This document shows positions 1 through 13,449 of a DNA stretch of 64,000 bases, piece by piece (within the stretch, counting starts at the first letter, position 1; every line of letters starts with the position of its first letter). The DNA is taken from NCBI GenBank assembly GCA_003640385.1, contig RCAB01000020.1, positions 124,001-188,000 of the forward strand. The letters run 5' to 3'. The notes under the pieces were generated by a model that worked only from the letters and a program-made list of their open reading frames with translations, had not been told where the DNA came from and searched no databases. A program made the translations under genes and the position numbers. This DNA is from Setaria digitata. Its lineage: Eukaryota > Nematoda > Chromadorea > Rhabditida > Setariidae.

Positions 1-3000
1 AACAAGCTCAATGTACTTCAGCGATCTATTGATGTTTAACATGGAAAATAAAGCTGTTCAGTGTGATCTTGCAATTTCCAGTAGTATTACTAATAGTGGG
101 ACAACTCAAATTTCACAGCATAAGAACGTCAAGAGTAATCGAATAGCTCAAACTGCATATGACGATTCCCCTGTTAATACTATTGAAGTATTTGAGTCTG
201 TTGGTTGTAATGATTCTCTGTTTGCTCAAAACAGTGGAGAAATCGGGGAAGCGAAGCAGGGACAGAATAACCAGACAGTGTCGAATGATGGAAGGCACAA
301 TAGTGAAAGTGTCAAAAATGAAAGGCGACCGTCTGGTACAGCAGATGGTAGTAAATCATCGTTACCGGGCGATCGGGAAGTATGTTTTACTTCTAGATTG
401 GTTAATTTCTTTATAAAAATATGTTGCTCAACTTATGCTGTCAACCAAGAAATTTTTTGTTGGGATTGCTTTACGGTTGTATTTTTGTTTTCTACTTAAC
501 AGTTTTGCATATGGCTTTTCTCTTTCTGTCAGTGTCATTTCTCAGGACGATGGTAGTGATGGAGAAGGAAATGAACCTGTAGGTGAAGAGAAGAGACGGA
601 GGCGTATACGCACTCGCAGAGATCGCGTTAGAAATGGACTCTATGGGATGCTTGATGCACAGCATCGTGCACTTCAAGTAAAATGTATGGCCCATGTCAT
701 TTTTAACGATTTCGAACAACGCATGTTCATGCATCAAGACAAAGTGAGGGCTCTTTGTGAGCTGATCGCTGAAGGCTCAATGTCTCCAGAGGTAGGCGCG
801 CCTTCATTTCCTTTGTTTTTCAAAGTGTTGCTTTTGTAAAAATTAATGTTATTCACGTAATTTCGTGAATTCTTTGTATTTCAGTTATTCGAAAAGATGC
901 ATGATATTTTCGAGGAAGAACATGAACCGGTCTATTTTCTTCTCTCGTTTTTGTTTCCACAAAATTTACTTCCGACAAGTGTTCTGGAAAATCCGGTTCG
1001 TAAGGCATACAGCAATGCCTTGGAGATGATATACAATATCGAGGTTTTTTTTTTTTTAAGATTTAGAAAGGAAATAGTTCCATAACGCTGAATATACTAT
1101 AATATTCGTTGAAGACTTGACTGTAAGCAAGCCATACTATTCTGGGTGATGTTAATCTACATTCAAAGATATTATTGTGAGCATTTGTGGAGAATGATGA
1201 ATATTAACCAGATAGATATTTCAGAAATTTCCATTATCATATAAAATTACGTATTTTCGGGGGTTTGTATCAATTCCTTAACTTCTTTAACACTTAACTA
1301 TTTTCGACAGGCATTTACATCATTTGGGAATACAAGGTTATCCGCGCGCACTATATTTCGTAACGTACGTGATCTTGGTAAGAAAGACTTCAATTTTGCT
1401 TATTGATTATTTTTCATCCTTTATGTTTCAGCTTCAGATTACCTTGCCAATTGATAGGACAGGTTTTGTAAAAGCTATTTAAGAAAAAAGAAAAAAAGTA
1501 CAAAAGGAAGGTGGATTATTTTCTTAAAGAAGAGGATTCTATAAAATCTGAGTTTTCTGTATGTGTGTTGCAACTTCATTGCTTCATTATACGTTTGACA
1601 TTTTCTTTTTTTGAAATTTTTGAACCAGTTTAGAACTAATTTTTAGGATTCGATTGCACATGCGAAGCTCTAACAACTCGTTTGTCGGAGTTAATTGGTA
1701 ATAAGGGTCCGCTATGGGAAATCATTTCGCAAAATATTCCTACACGTGTTTGTCAATCGAAGTAATTTCATTGAAATTAGTTTATTTAGTTTATTTCCAT
1801 TATAACTTTATCTCTTATTTGGTGAGCATTATCTTTAATTTAATCTTTTTCACTTTAAGACTATTCGATTATAGATTGCTGTGATGAAAGAAATGCGCTT
1901 TTTATTTTTTTGACTCATTTGCGATTAAAAGGTTTTTTTTTTTTTTTTTTTTTTTATAGTATCATCTATTGCATTATGAATATTTAAGCAACTTTTAGTC
2001 ATCCCGCAACGGATTTTGAATATGTTGATTTGAGCAGTTGGAAGAAAGTAGATCCCTGTTTTGAAAACGTTGATCTTAGTACAGCGATTGGTGTCGAAAC
2101 GGAAAAGCAGCGTTCCGGAGTCTTTGTCGGCTTCTTGCGCAATCTGTTTACTGAACGGAAGTGAATTTTCCTATTAAACAATGCATGTGTTTATCATTGG
2201 GTTTAAATTGGCAGTAGCCTAATATTTCAGTTTTTCTTTTAAAGAAATTCAGTCTTCCCTCATGTTTCCTTGTTTTATATTTAGCTTATTTACTGTATAA
2301 TTTAGAGGAAAACTCTACGAGGTTGTAGCAGAATGGAAGCCAACAAAACACACTCCTCCAATTCTACCGCGCCGTCGGCCTCCAAAAAGAAAAACCAAGA
2401 AACGTAAATCCAAAATACCGAGTAATATAGATGTTATGGAACTGTCAGAAACAGGCCCCTCTAGAAGTTTACGACATGTGAATCATCCGTCATCGCAGGA
2501 GAAAAAAGATGATGCGTTGAAAGTTATTGCACCGAGGAAGAATATTACCACCACTTTACAGTTTGCTCGAAAACGATCCCTTCAGACAGGAAAAGTATCC
2601 GAAGCGAGGAAGAGGCGGAAAAAATACGAAGAAATTCTAGTAAAGCAAAGAAATATCTTTACCGTAGATGGTAGTACAAGTTTAGTAGAGGTAAGCAGTT
2701 ATGATACTAATTCCAGCAAAAACCTGGTTGAGGATTCCGGAATGGCTGCTGAGATTTTAAAGAAAAATATCCCGGGGTCTGAAATCCTGAGTACCGATTT
2801 AGCTATGAGTTCTGTAGGGAGGGTTTCTTCTACGGAGAGATTTGTCCAATGTACAATGTCTTGCCCGATTGTGGCGAATCCAACCAGGAAATGGACGATC
2901 GAGGAAGATCGAAAGATCTTGTACAACCACAAGGAAAACGGGCCTGATTTAGATCTTACATTAGCAGCAATACAATTAGAACTGCCTGAAATTCCTGTTG

Positions 3001-3071
3001 ATGAATTAAGGCAAAGGTTAGTCTTTTTGCTGAGCCTTTTGCAGCGTATTGAAGAATCTGGCGGTAAGTAA
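1..3071 (+). CDS. GON4L/FLASH-like nuclear protein, 3' part of gene (5' end outside window)
   Basis: Coding exons that join in phase: 2-379 (open to the window edge), 546-791, 885-1043, 1311-1377, 1647-1761, 1999-2160, 2306-3071. After a Ser/Asn-rich acidic stretch and a basic patch (EEKRRRRIRTRRDR), a helical segment ending in FLFPQN resembles the paired-amphipathic-helix-like region of GON4L/YARP, whose usual signature is a FLLPEQ-type motif. The C-terminus (KWTIEEDRKILYNHKENGPD...) looks like the Myb/SANT domain shared by GON4L, FLASH/CASP8AP2 and Mute, proteins of histone-locus bodies and transcriptional repression. A Lys/Arg/Pro-rich stretch in the last exon could be a nuclear localisation signal. 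The apparent stop at 3069-3071 lies inside a good donor (GTAAGTAAG at 3065), so the real C-terminus may be in a further exon. The family call is inference from domain order. C. elegans gon-4 is the likely relative, but the sequence is divergent. Confidence 0.55.
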
Positions 3072-3846
3072 GTATAATAGGACTTATGACATGCTTTATT
3101 GTCGATGAATGTTCAGAAAGATTGCGCAGTTTTACTTGTGTGAAGTGGTTTGGATATTGTCCGTATCGTGATTATCTGTTTATACATTATATTGATCTCA
3201 TCTTCGTTTCTTCTTTAATGCTTTACTTTGATTTGCCAGTGAGTTTATTCAGTGTGCTACGATGAATGAGTGCCTTTTACAGCAGCCGGTTTGAACGTTC
3301 CGAAATTGAGGTTTGTTTTCAGTTATTTTTATGACATGCAGCATGATTTGGTGCTAAATCGTTTCTTCAGAGTTTGTTTCTTTCCGATAAATTGTAAATA
3401 AAATAGCTTTTTTCTTTCAGTAAAATTTATAGTCCTTTAGTGCGCATTATTCTAATGCAGCTGTGAAAGTAGCACAGAGAAGGTCTTTGGTTGTAGATTG
3501 ATTTGCTTGCTTGCCCTGGTATTCTCATATTTAGAGTATTCTCGATATTTCATGTATTTATGTTACTATTATGTTTATATTGCAAAAACCTATTGTTTGG
3601 AAGTCGATTTCATAACTTGTCAGACAAGCATTTACACTATATGGATTGTGGATAAACAGAAGTGTCCTTGCAAAAGACGCTGTATAATGATAATCGTAAC
3701 TCATGCCAAGGAACATTTATTTACAGTTATTGTAGTTAAGGAAAGGCTGCCTTCGTGTTACAGAATATAGGCTCTCCCCTTCCCGTCTCTGTCTCCATGT
3801 AAAAAGCATAAAATGCAAAAATTTAGACAGAATAGAGATAATTGCT
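3072..3846. other. Tail-to-tail intergenic region between the GON4L-like gene and the collagen
   Basis: AT-rich sequence between two convergent genes. It may hold a short last exon and the 3' UTR of the GON4L-like gene: possible acceptors end at 3289, 3370, 3420 and 3461. The one at 3461 would add about a dozen residues before a stop. I see no independent gene. Confidence 0.4.
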
Positions 3847-3852
3847 TTTATT
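3847..3852 (-). terminator. Poly(A) signal overlapping the collagen stop codon
   Basis: On the minus strand the last codons read GAA TAA A, so AATAAA (3852 to 3847) contains the stop codon itself. If used, the 3' UTR would be only about 15-20 bases. No other AATAAA was noted close downstream on that strand. Confidence 0.45.
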
Positions 3853-5118
3853 CCGTCTTTTGTGTCTTCTTCCGTTTGTACCCATTCTCGGTTTGCCCTG
3901 GTGGTGCGTATTTTTGTGATCCACCGTAGTGGTTCTGCGGTGGCGGTGCCTTTTGTTCGTGAATTCCAAAACTGTTAGTGTGGGGCGGGCACGGGCAATA
4001 GACCGCATCATGCCCAGGCAATCCAGGAACACCGGGCTAAAAAAGAAAAGATTTTTGGGAACTGGATACAGCAGCAAAATACATACATGAGAAAAAACTT
4101 TGAGGTACTTCATGGCAAGCAAATTTCCAGGGAAAATATACTAACTATGCCAGGATCCCCATATTTGCCCTCTTGTCCAGCTGCGCCAGGTCTTCCGTCT
4201 GGTCCAGTCTCCCCCTGCGGCCCAGGTTCTCCATCTCTACCATCACTGCCCTTTGGACCTACTGGTCCACGCTGTCCGGTTGGTCCTTTCATTCCTCTTG
4301 GCCCAGTACCGCGTTTCCCATCCTTACCATCATGACCTGGGTCTCCTTGTGGACCGTCAGGACCCGGCAAACCATCATCACCTTTTGGCCCGGATGGACC
4401 ACAGTGTCCTGGCTTGCCGTCCTTCCCTCGTGTCCCAGGAGGACCTTTAAGTCCAGGTGGACCTTCTGGACCGTCCGGTCCCTGTGGTCCCTCTTTGCCA
4501 GGCGGACATTGGATACAACCACCTGGGATGTGGAATGTTGCTAACAAAGCAACACCCGGTACTCCAGGCTCACCGTCTGGTCCCGGTGTTCCATCCATAC
4601 CTTTTTCGCCAGGCTTACCTCGGGGTCCTACAGGTCCTTGCGGACATTTCTTCGATGATCGACCACAGTCTGGAAAAGAAAAAGGAACTTTCTAGCCGAC
4701 TCACGGCTTCATTTACATTTAACTGACTTTAATAGAATTACTGGGAAAGTTCAATTAAGACAAAACTCACTGCACTTATTAGTTTGTCTTTTAGATCGAA
4801 ACACAACGCCTAAGTTGAAAGAGGCTTTTTCTATCGCTCCATATGGATTTGCATTCACGTATGTGATTTCTTGCCATGTGTCCTCTGCTGTTATCTGGAA
4901 ATATATTTCTAATTATTTTATGAGAATTTGAGAATTTCTAGATTTTTGTTGTCTTTTCTATTATCTCGAAAACTTACTCTGAATTCTTCCATTCCCACCA
5001 TTACGTTATCATATAGCTTATTAATATCACGAAAAATAACAGCAATAACAGCTATCGATACCATAATAGCACAGGCACTACAGACTACTGCTGAAGCAAA
5101 CAATGTTTTTGTACTCAT
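3848..5118 (-). CDS. Nematode cuticle collagen, complete, 325 residues
   Basis: Exons on the minus strand: 5118-4978, 4894-4771, 4669-4146, 4036-3848. They join in frame to 978 bases. Residues 1-47 hold the cuticle-collagen N-terminal domain: a cytoplasmic MSTKTLF start and one hydrophobic signal-anchor segment (about residues 8-29). A subtilisin-type cleavage site R80-S-K-R83 is followed by a Cys pair (C88, C90). A short Gly-X-Y block is broken by a non-collagenous piece ([18 protein letters not shown]), then comes a long Gly-X-Y block ending in PGLPGHD. The C-terminal tail is non-collagenous, basic and Pro/Gln/Tyr-rich, with CPCPP near its start. Products of this family are secreted, processed, trimerised and cross-linked into the worm cuticle. 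Length is typical. The exact col/dpy/rol orthologue cannot be named from sequence alone. Intron 3 has a GTTAGT donor. Confidence 0.93.
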
Positions 5119-5120
5119 CT

Positions 5121-5122
5121 CT
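5121..5122 (-). promoter_or_regulatory. Predicted trans-splice acceptor of the collagen mRNA
   Basis: On the minus strand TTCTCTTCAG ends two bases before the ATG at 5118. No upstream coding exon is needed, so this AG is best read as a spliced-leader acceptor. It also supports the chosen start. Confidence 0.55.
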
Positions 5123-8068
5123 GAAGAGAATTAATTCTTAAATTCCAAAAATTTTAAAGAAAAAAAGGTTGAGAGTTTACTTACAAAAAGTTTCGTCAAA
5201 TTCAAAGACTTGTTAATGAGTAAATAAAAAGCAAATTCCGAAACCAGTGAGCGATGAATTTTATTCGATAGAACAAGAAAGCAATGACTGGATCAACGGA
5301 TTCTGAAGAAACCGACTGGGGAAAATTCGGACGAGGAAACGGTTGTAACATAACTCACATGTACTATTCAATACAGCACTGGGAATTCAGATTTTAAAAT
5401 TTTGACAACTAGTTCACTTTTCCCTTATCGCAAAAAGAAACAGTCATGAAGTTCCCGTCATTGCAATCCCAAACTGCTACAAATTATATTAATCACTGAA
5501 AAATATCATTCTGGTTCGTTTTATATCAGTCGTTAGCATCATGGCATACCGCCCGTCTGCATCAAAACACGATGTTTTCCTTTTCTGAAATTTAGAAATA
5601 GTGCTGAATATATGAGATATATCATTGATTGACTTGTTTTCAGAAGAAATAATTTGTTGCGATGCTTCAGATGCCAAATCTGAACAGGTTCTTCAGCTGC
5701 ATGAACTTGACTTATGAAGCAGTGTTGTAACATATTTGTAGACTTGTTTATAAATCAACGAACAGCAAACGAAAGCAAGTCTTCAAATTTACAGTTCAGC
5801 GGTTTCCTGACAAAATATGGGGGAAGTTCTTTTTGCGAACTGATAACTTAAGCTTTGTACCTCAGTTGAAACATATATTAAAAAAATGTAGATTGAGATA
5901 AGCTGATGTGTCTGGATAATTTGAACACCTATTTGAGTGAATCAATCCAATTCATTGGAGGCATGATTTTAGCAAAAATTTTCAAAAGGAAATCTTTTCG
6001 TTTGACTGTATCCGATACTCTGCCGCAAGTACTTGAAACTGCGTCAAATAACGTAAAGCCCGGAAAAGGTTGTATTTTTTTTTTTTTTTTTGTTAATGCA
6101 TTCTTTCCCATTTTGGATGAAAGAGAAATAGTTCTATGAGAGAGTGACTAGTATTTTGTGAACGAGTCATTTCATTAAAGTTTTTCAATCTTCTTCTGCT
6201 CATCATCTGCTTATCAGTAATCATTTTCTGCAACGAGCGATGATCATTTGCACTGCTAGCTGTACTTCGATTATGCTCTGATAAACAGTACAAATCGTCG
6301 CAGTTAAATCTAGAGTGCCATAATTAAATGCTGGTGTGGATTTCGGTACAAATGGGATTTATTTTTCAAGTTTATTCTATTTCAAAGATGCAATTATTTA
6401 TGCAAAGAAGGCCAACTTTCTTCTAGTAGATTTTTCAGAAGAAATGTTAATGTTACTTACTGTTCGGGACGTAGTAAGTACCCCATGCCCCTCTTCTTCG
6501 CATTCAGTCCATTATTTATATATTGTGATTACTTTCCCGTAAAAATTGGAAGAAATAATAGACTATGAAGTATGAAGAAGAAAGTCGGAAACCAGTTAAT
6601 GTAGTAAAGCATGAACCTTCCGAAACTTTCCAACCATTTCGCTGTTGGGGTGATGATACTAAAGCGAATTTACCACTCTCTTCTTCTCGATAATCAATTT
6701 GTCAATTTCGTTATATCTTCTAATCCGACTGTTCTTTCCCTGAGGCTAGAAATCCACAGAATCCATTAATAGTAAAGTTACAATGCTTCCTTATATCAGT
6801 TGTTGAATCTTCATCCTATATGGTTTTTCAGTCTATTCAGATTTAAATCCACAGTATTTTCGTGCTTAGTCATTTTCAGGGTTCACAATTTCCATATTTC
6901 TTTGTCATCTTCAACAAATTTTTAGTAAAGCGATTTCGATGTGATGTTACGAAGGCAATCTTTTACAAATACTAGAAATGTCGTGGACAGACAGCAAGGT
7001 AATATCTACGGCTTCAAACTAAGCATTGAACTTTACCAGATCCTCATTCTTGTCGACTAGTTATCAGCGATTCACTATTTGTTTCATCTAGTACATCGAA
7101 ATATTTCCAAAATAAAAACCTTGCAAGCACTGATTAATTTCATATATCCTACCTAATATCAGAGAAAGCAAACAAAAGCGACATCACATGAAATAGTGAT
7201 CGTATCATTATCAGCAATGGTACAATTTTTTGGTTCATAAAAGAACCTAAAAACATGATTCCCAGTAAACATGGAAATCTACGAAAAAAATCAACTTATA
7301 AAATTGATTTAATATCCTCTACCTGTAATTCTTTTTCAAAAATTTTACAAAATACGCGTCTTAATTCCACCTTCCAGTTTTCACATATCAAAGTTGCTCA
7401 CCGTGCAAATCCACGGATCCATCTAACATCAAACTCAGAGGTATCTCTAGTCCTTTTGGTATGGTGAACATGTGAAGTCATGATTTAGATGGTATGCTTT
7501 ACGAAAATTTCCATATCCAAGAAATTTAGCTTGAAGGATAATTAATATTGAACGAAGAGCACAATTTCACTCAACCAAACAAGTTAGACGAAATTAACTA
7601 GGTCAAAATTCGATGAGCCAAAGAACCAACTCCATATATATGCAATCGAGGACTTCTATCGTGGAAAGTCTCGTATAAAATTATTTCTCAGAATAACTTA
7701 TCAACATCGGAACTTTTAAAATTAAAAGTTATATGAAATTTTTTGATCTGAACAAAACCTACTATACTCATTAAGCACAACAAGCAAGGACTGCTCCATA
7801 TCTTTCACCAATTTTAAAGACCGGATAAAAATTCTAAATAAAGCTAACTTCATGATATTTTAAACGGAATACGCCTGTAACTTGAACTCTCTTTTCATAT
7901 ATCTGAAATCTATTATAAATGAGCTGAAGATAAAATTAATAACATGGATCACCATGTAATGATGTCTTACCACGTGCAAATTAAAAGGAAATATTTATTT
8001 GAGCGACAATAACTTTTTACTAAGGAAAAATTCAATTTTAATCAGCATTATATATATATAGATTTGTG

Positions 8069-8103
<35 letters not shown>

Positions 8104-8244
8104 GTTGATTAAAATTATATATATATAGATAGATAGACTGCCAAGTAAGTCGACACAAAAAAAAAATCATAAAACGAAAATGTTATATACATTAATTTTC
8201 TACACAAATCGCAAAATCAATTTGTGAGCTAGATTTGTCTCTAC

Positions 8245-8275
<31 letters not shown>

Positions 8276-8607
8276 GTAAAAAAATTCAAAACTCTAAACA
8301 AGCACGAGAATACTAACATGGGTCCCATGTAATAATGTTTTACTACATTTCCTGAACTAAACTGATATCTCTAAATTATTGTCACACACTTGTTTACAGA
8401 AGACCTATTCTAAGAACAGAATGCTGACCAGCATATGTTCAACACATGAAAATAAGGATAGTTCGACTGGATATCACTCGAGATCACTAAGTTAATCATG
8501 AAAACATGAACGATGGCCAAATTTGGAGTTTCAAAAATAAATACTCACATTTAAAAGAATAAAGAGGTCTATGTCATGGAATTTTCATTTTGCTCAAAGA
8601 TTCGATT
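5123..8607. other. Gene-poor interval between the collagen and the RNF146-like gene
   Basis: About 3.5 kb of AT-rich DNA. Only short ORFs occur, and none has family similarity or splice support. It should contain the collagen promoter (near 5123-5500, reading leftwards) and the 3' UTR of the RING-WWE gene (8607 leftwards). It also has homopolymers (T at 6075-6090, A at 8244-8272) and the hairpin listed separately at 8034-8115. Confidence 0.5.
8034..8115. repeat. TA-rich inverted repeat (hairpin)
   Basis: The left arm AATTTTAATCAGCATTATAT is mirrored by the right arm ATATAATGTTGATTAAAATT with one G/A difference. A further TATA tract and the spacer GATTTGTGTATT lie between. The predicted stem is more than 20 bp. 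It looks like a TA microsatellite enclosed by short unique arms, possibly a decayed foldback or MITE element. No target-site duplication is evident. Confidence 0.6.
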
Positions 8608-10139
8608 TTACTGCAGATCAATATCTCTTAAATTTACAGTAACTGTTTTTAGATCTTCGGACAAACTTTGTCCCACGTTCATATTCAGTTGTGTAGACGC
8701 TCGTAGACCAGCAATACCACGAACACTGCCATCCAAGCTAGAATCTCCTTCTTCAACTCGTTTGACTGCACGAGTGAATCTCCCTGTCCTACAGTGGAAA
8801 GAACTATAGCTGAATACACAGGAACTGTCCTTGGTGGAGCAAACATTCTTACTAAACTAACCGAAATTTAAATTATTACATAACATGTTTGTGAGAATCT
8901 ACCTTCCATCTAACCTCTTCTTATAATGTTTGCTTTTTCGGTGATTTTCTATTCCCAGAAAATCCCAACGCCAACATCAGTCTCAACTAGATGAAACTAT
9001 TGTATAAACTGAAATTCACAGGGAATTTTCTTATGCCGCCCACGAAAAAATTCAAGTAATTTTATAAACTAAATACCACATACCTGCCAAGATCTTTCCT
9101 ATACTGACACATACTGTCAAAATTAACGCAATACAAGCTACCCGCAATGAGCAAGTCAATACTATGTAAACCATGTTGATAAGCTTCTTCAATTTCATTT
9201 TCATGTCGACGTTCATAACGCCACCAGCCTCCATGCCGAGCCTAGACAAATATTTTTTTGCGACTTTTACAGTGAACCTATTTCATTTAAATTATTGTGA
9301 ACAAAAAGAGTAAATTTCTAAGAATTTGATTCATACACACGAATTAATCACATGCATAAAAGGCAATAGCTAACAAATAAACTACCTACCCCGTAGAACC
9401 ATTGAACTTCATCTACATTTTTCACTCGACTGGTGATGTACTCCCCAGCACTACCTAATGATTCGGTAGCAGCAGCCATCGATCCTGTTGTTGTGGACTG
9501 AAATTCATCCACCAATTAGCAGAGCTTCATTAATTTCTTGTAACTACAGAAAGAATAACGAAAAGTTAGAAATTAAAAACCTAATAAAAAAAAGAAATAA
9601 AAAACAACAAACCTGATCAGCAAGAGTCTTAACTACCGGGTCAAGAAATATACTGCAAGGAATGCGCTTCCGACATAATGGACATGCGCCATGTCTTAGG
9701 GCCACTCCTCGAATTTAATGGGCATTAAAACTCAATAACATAACCAACTCTGCTAACATAACCAACAATAAAAGGATGTAGAACTTCTCTATTAATACAT
9801 ATTTGTAAATTATTATCATGTGATGAAACAGAATTCTTTCAGAGCATATATCGTATAAATTCCTGTAAACTCTGCCAATCAAAAAAAAAAAAAAAAAAAA
9901 AAAAACATAAAAAGAATGAAAGAAAAACGGACAGGAAAAGAACCTTTGATGCAGAGGAAACAGAACTTGTGTCCACAGTCGGGTAATTCAGTCTTGTATG
10001 CAAACTCTTGATAGCAGATTGGGCACTCATCGCACTTTTCTCGGTCTTGCTGTCTGAGAGAATCATCGACGCTAACGACCGGTACCTCCATTTCTTTATT
10101 TTTCTCCTTTTCCTTCTCGGAATTGATTTTGAGAGACAT
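8608..10139 (-). CDS. RNF146 (Iduna)-like RING-WWE E3 ubiquitin ligase, 245 residues
   Basis: Exons on the minus strand: 10139-9944, 9707-9613, 9497-9390, 9241-9084, 8788-8608. They join in frame to 738 bases. The C3HC4 RING has C39, C42, C55, H57, C60, C63, C74 and C77 (CPIC, CGHKFCFLC, CPLC). The WWE domain covers about residues 116-205, with W130-F-Y, GWWRYERR (W139, W140) and LLIAGSLYCVNF..MCQYR. This order, RING then WWE with the run CFLCIKG, matches RNF146. That enzyme binds iso-ADP-ribose in poly(ADP-ribose) through WWE and ubiquitinates PARylated targets such as tankyrase and axin. The protein is shorter than human RNF146 (359 residues, from memory) and ends about 50 residues after WWE, so the long tail is missing. 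A longer start at 10187 was rejected because a trans-splice-like acceptor sits 8 bases upstream of the ATG at 10139. Confidence 0.9.
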
Positions 10140-10147
10140 AATCCTTT

Positions 10148-10149
10148 CT
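10148..10149 (-). promoter_or_regulatory. Predicted trans-splice acceptor of the RNF146-like mRNA
   Basis: Minus-strand CTTCACTCAG is followed by an 8-base leader and then the ATG at 10139. This favours that ATG over the in-frame ATG at 10187, which lies upstream of the acceptor. Confidence 0.5.
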
Positions 10150-11145
10150 GAGTGAAGAGTTTTTTTTTTGAACAAATTGGGAAACAAGTTTGTTTCAGAA
10201 TATAAAACTGAGCTGAATACTACTTGAGAATAAAGCAGGAGTATTACACCGGCAAGAAACTTATTTCAAATTGTTTGAAACAAAGGATACGGTCCGTAGT
10301 ATACAAACTTGAACTGTACAACTTGACGGAATAATTTAATTTCATTAGATTGTAGCTGGGTAAACTTTCAATAAAATACTTGCCATTTCTCAAGCACTGC
10401 TACTCATCATTTTCAAGGACACATTTACCTGAAAGTGAGATAGTTAATAATGGCTGACAGCTACGCAAGGACCTGACATCCTCTCAGGACCAAATGTTAC
10501 ACCACTATGCGATGCTTGGCCCAGGAAGAGACAGAATTAAGTGGAACCAAGGGTATTGCGCTGCAATTTCCAAAACTGTGTTCTTTGGCCTGCACTTCTG
10601 GTTCTCTTGATTACTGTGGGTCTGTGTTGCGGCACATTAGGGTTGCCATTTTTGCGATTCAGGCGGGGTCTGGTTTACTGGGATATGGTCCTGTACAGGC
10701 TTCTGGACTGCCAGTATTCTTCAGGGTATAGCGGTCTGGAAATAGGCTTAGTTGAGCCACACAATTCTTTTAGTACGAAGAGCTTTTAATGGCCAGTGCA
10801 GTCATGTGGTGCTAGAACTGCTAGCTAATATGTTTTGCTTTTGGTAGCCAAGCTTCATCAATTTTTCTTGAACGATTTCATTAGCTTTTGCCCTACTCCA
10901 AATACAAACGTGGTTACTGGTTGCTTTTGTTTAGGTTGCCTCCTCTTTGCGTTATCCAACTTCCTGTCATTCTTTCATGCATTTAAGGGCGTTTAGCATA
11001 TCTACCGTTTATAATCGGAAGTAATGAATTTTGATACTGCACTTTACAGTACAGTTTTATTGGTGCTGGGGATTTTACGAGTAGAATGTTCAGAAAGGAT
11101 ATGTTATGGGGGCACCTGTCGTTTTGCAAGTGATATATTTATTTC
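10150..11145. other. Divergent intergenic region with an unexplained GC-richer block
   Basis: This region separates the minus-strand RING-WWE gene from the plus-strand RPS20 gene and should carry both promoters. The block at about 10440-10800 is less AT-rich than its surroundings and open in more than one plus frame. One frame (about 10541-10789) encodes a hydrophobic stretch, CVLWPALLVLLITVGLCC, resembling a single membrane helix. There is no in-frame ATG, convincing splice signal or recognised family, so I do not call a gene. Confidence 0.3.
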
Positions 11146-11147
11146 AG
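11146..11147 (+). promoter_or_regulatory. Possible trans-splice acceptor of the RPS20 mRNA
   Basis: TATTTATTTCAG ends at 11147, 88 bases upstream of the RPS20 ATG, and is the best acceptor-like site in the leader region. It could be a spliced-leader site or an ordinary 5' UTR intron end. Confidence 0.35.
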
Positions 11148-11235
11148 AACTGGATATTGAACACAGAAAAGCTCGGAAGAGGAAGTAGCATATCGTCGTA
11201 TATTACTCAACATTGGAATCCAATCGTCTCTAAGA

Positions 11236-12643
<1,408 letters not shown>

Positions 12644-12802
12644 TTAATGGAATAGAAGTGGCCGCTATTGAGATTGTAAGGGTTGGAAGCAATCTTCATT
12701 TGTGATGTCTACGTAGTAAATATTGTTGCACTTTATTGTTATGGATAAACGATTTTCTGTTTCAAGTTTGTTACGTTTTTGATATTATCCATATTTCTGC
12801 GA

Positions 12803-12808
12803 AATAAA
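12803..12808 (+). terminator. Likely RPS20 poly(A) signal
   Basis: AATAAA 160 bases after the RPS20 stop codon, in AT-rich sequence. It is the first canonical signal noted downstream. Confidence 0.5.
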
Positions 12809-13449
12809 TACCGTTTGATACCTTCGTCTTCCGTATCTAATCATTTATTGATCGTGTGCATTTCTTTCTAATCATTTATTTTGAACTGATCTTAGGTAAA
12901 TTTCTTCTCACGCTACTTCACCCTGATTTATGTATGAGTAAAATAAGCTGTTGCGAGTTTTATTATCCTGCTTTGTTATTTTGCATGACAGTTGTGAAGT
13001 GCACCGGCGTACAAATACACTGCCTAGTCCCGCTCGTGTTACTTGGATGTAGACATTCCCACCGACCTCAAAAACCATCTGCAGAAGTGTCACATTTATG
13101 GCTTGCAGAGATCCGGTGATGCAGACGGTGAGTGTGTGTTTTGACTTGCCGTGAGTTAGGTGGCAGTGTGAGGAGGAGGTATTCGCGAGCTGGGTCGGAC
13201 TGAGACCAGAGAGGTGTTGTCGGGAAATATGCAAGCCAGGCTAATGCATGATAGGCAGTGGTGTTTTCCAGCGGAATGAGCGAGCAGCTCGACATCTGAA
13301 AAAATAAATTAAAAATTTGGGATGACGTTGAATCAAGACGATCTTTGTTCCCAATTATATCATCACACCGTGAATGCTTGTCTCTCACTTTCCCCCTTCC
13401 TCTCTTCATGATGTTTTTTAGCGTAATTTCCTGATCAAAGGCCTTCACA

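Noticed and set aside
4087..4726. Plus-strand Pro/Gly/Ser-rich ORFs opposite the collagen
   Set aside because: They mirror the Gly-X-Y repeats of the minus-strand collagen, whose splice sites and domains are complete.
10140..10187. Longer N-terminus for the RNF146-like protein from the ATG at 10187
   Set aside because: It would read through a good acceptor (CTTCACTCAG) 8 bases before the ATG at 10139, and the extra residues match nothing known to me.
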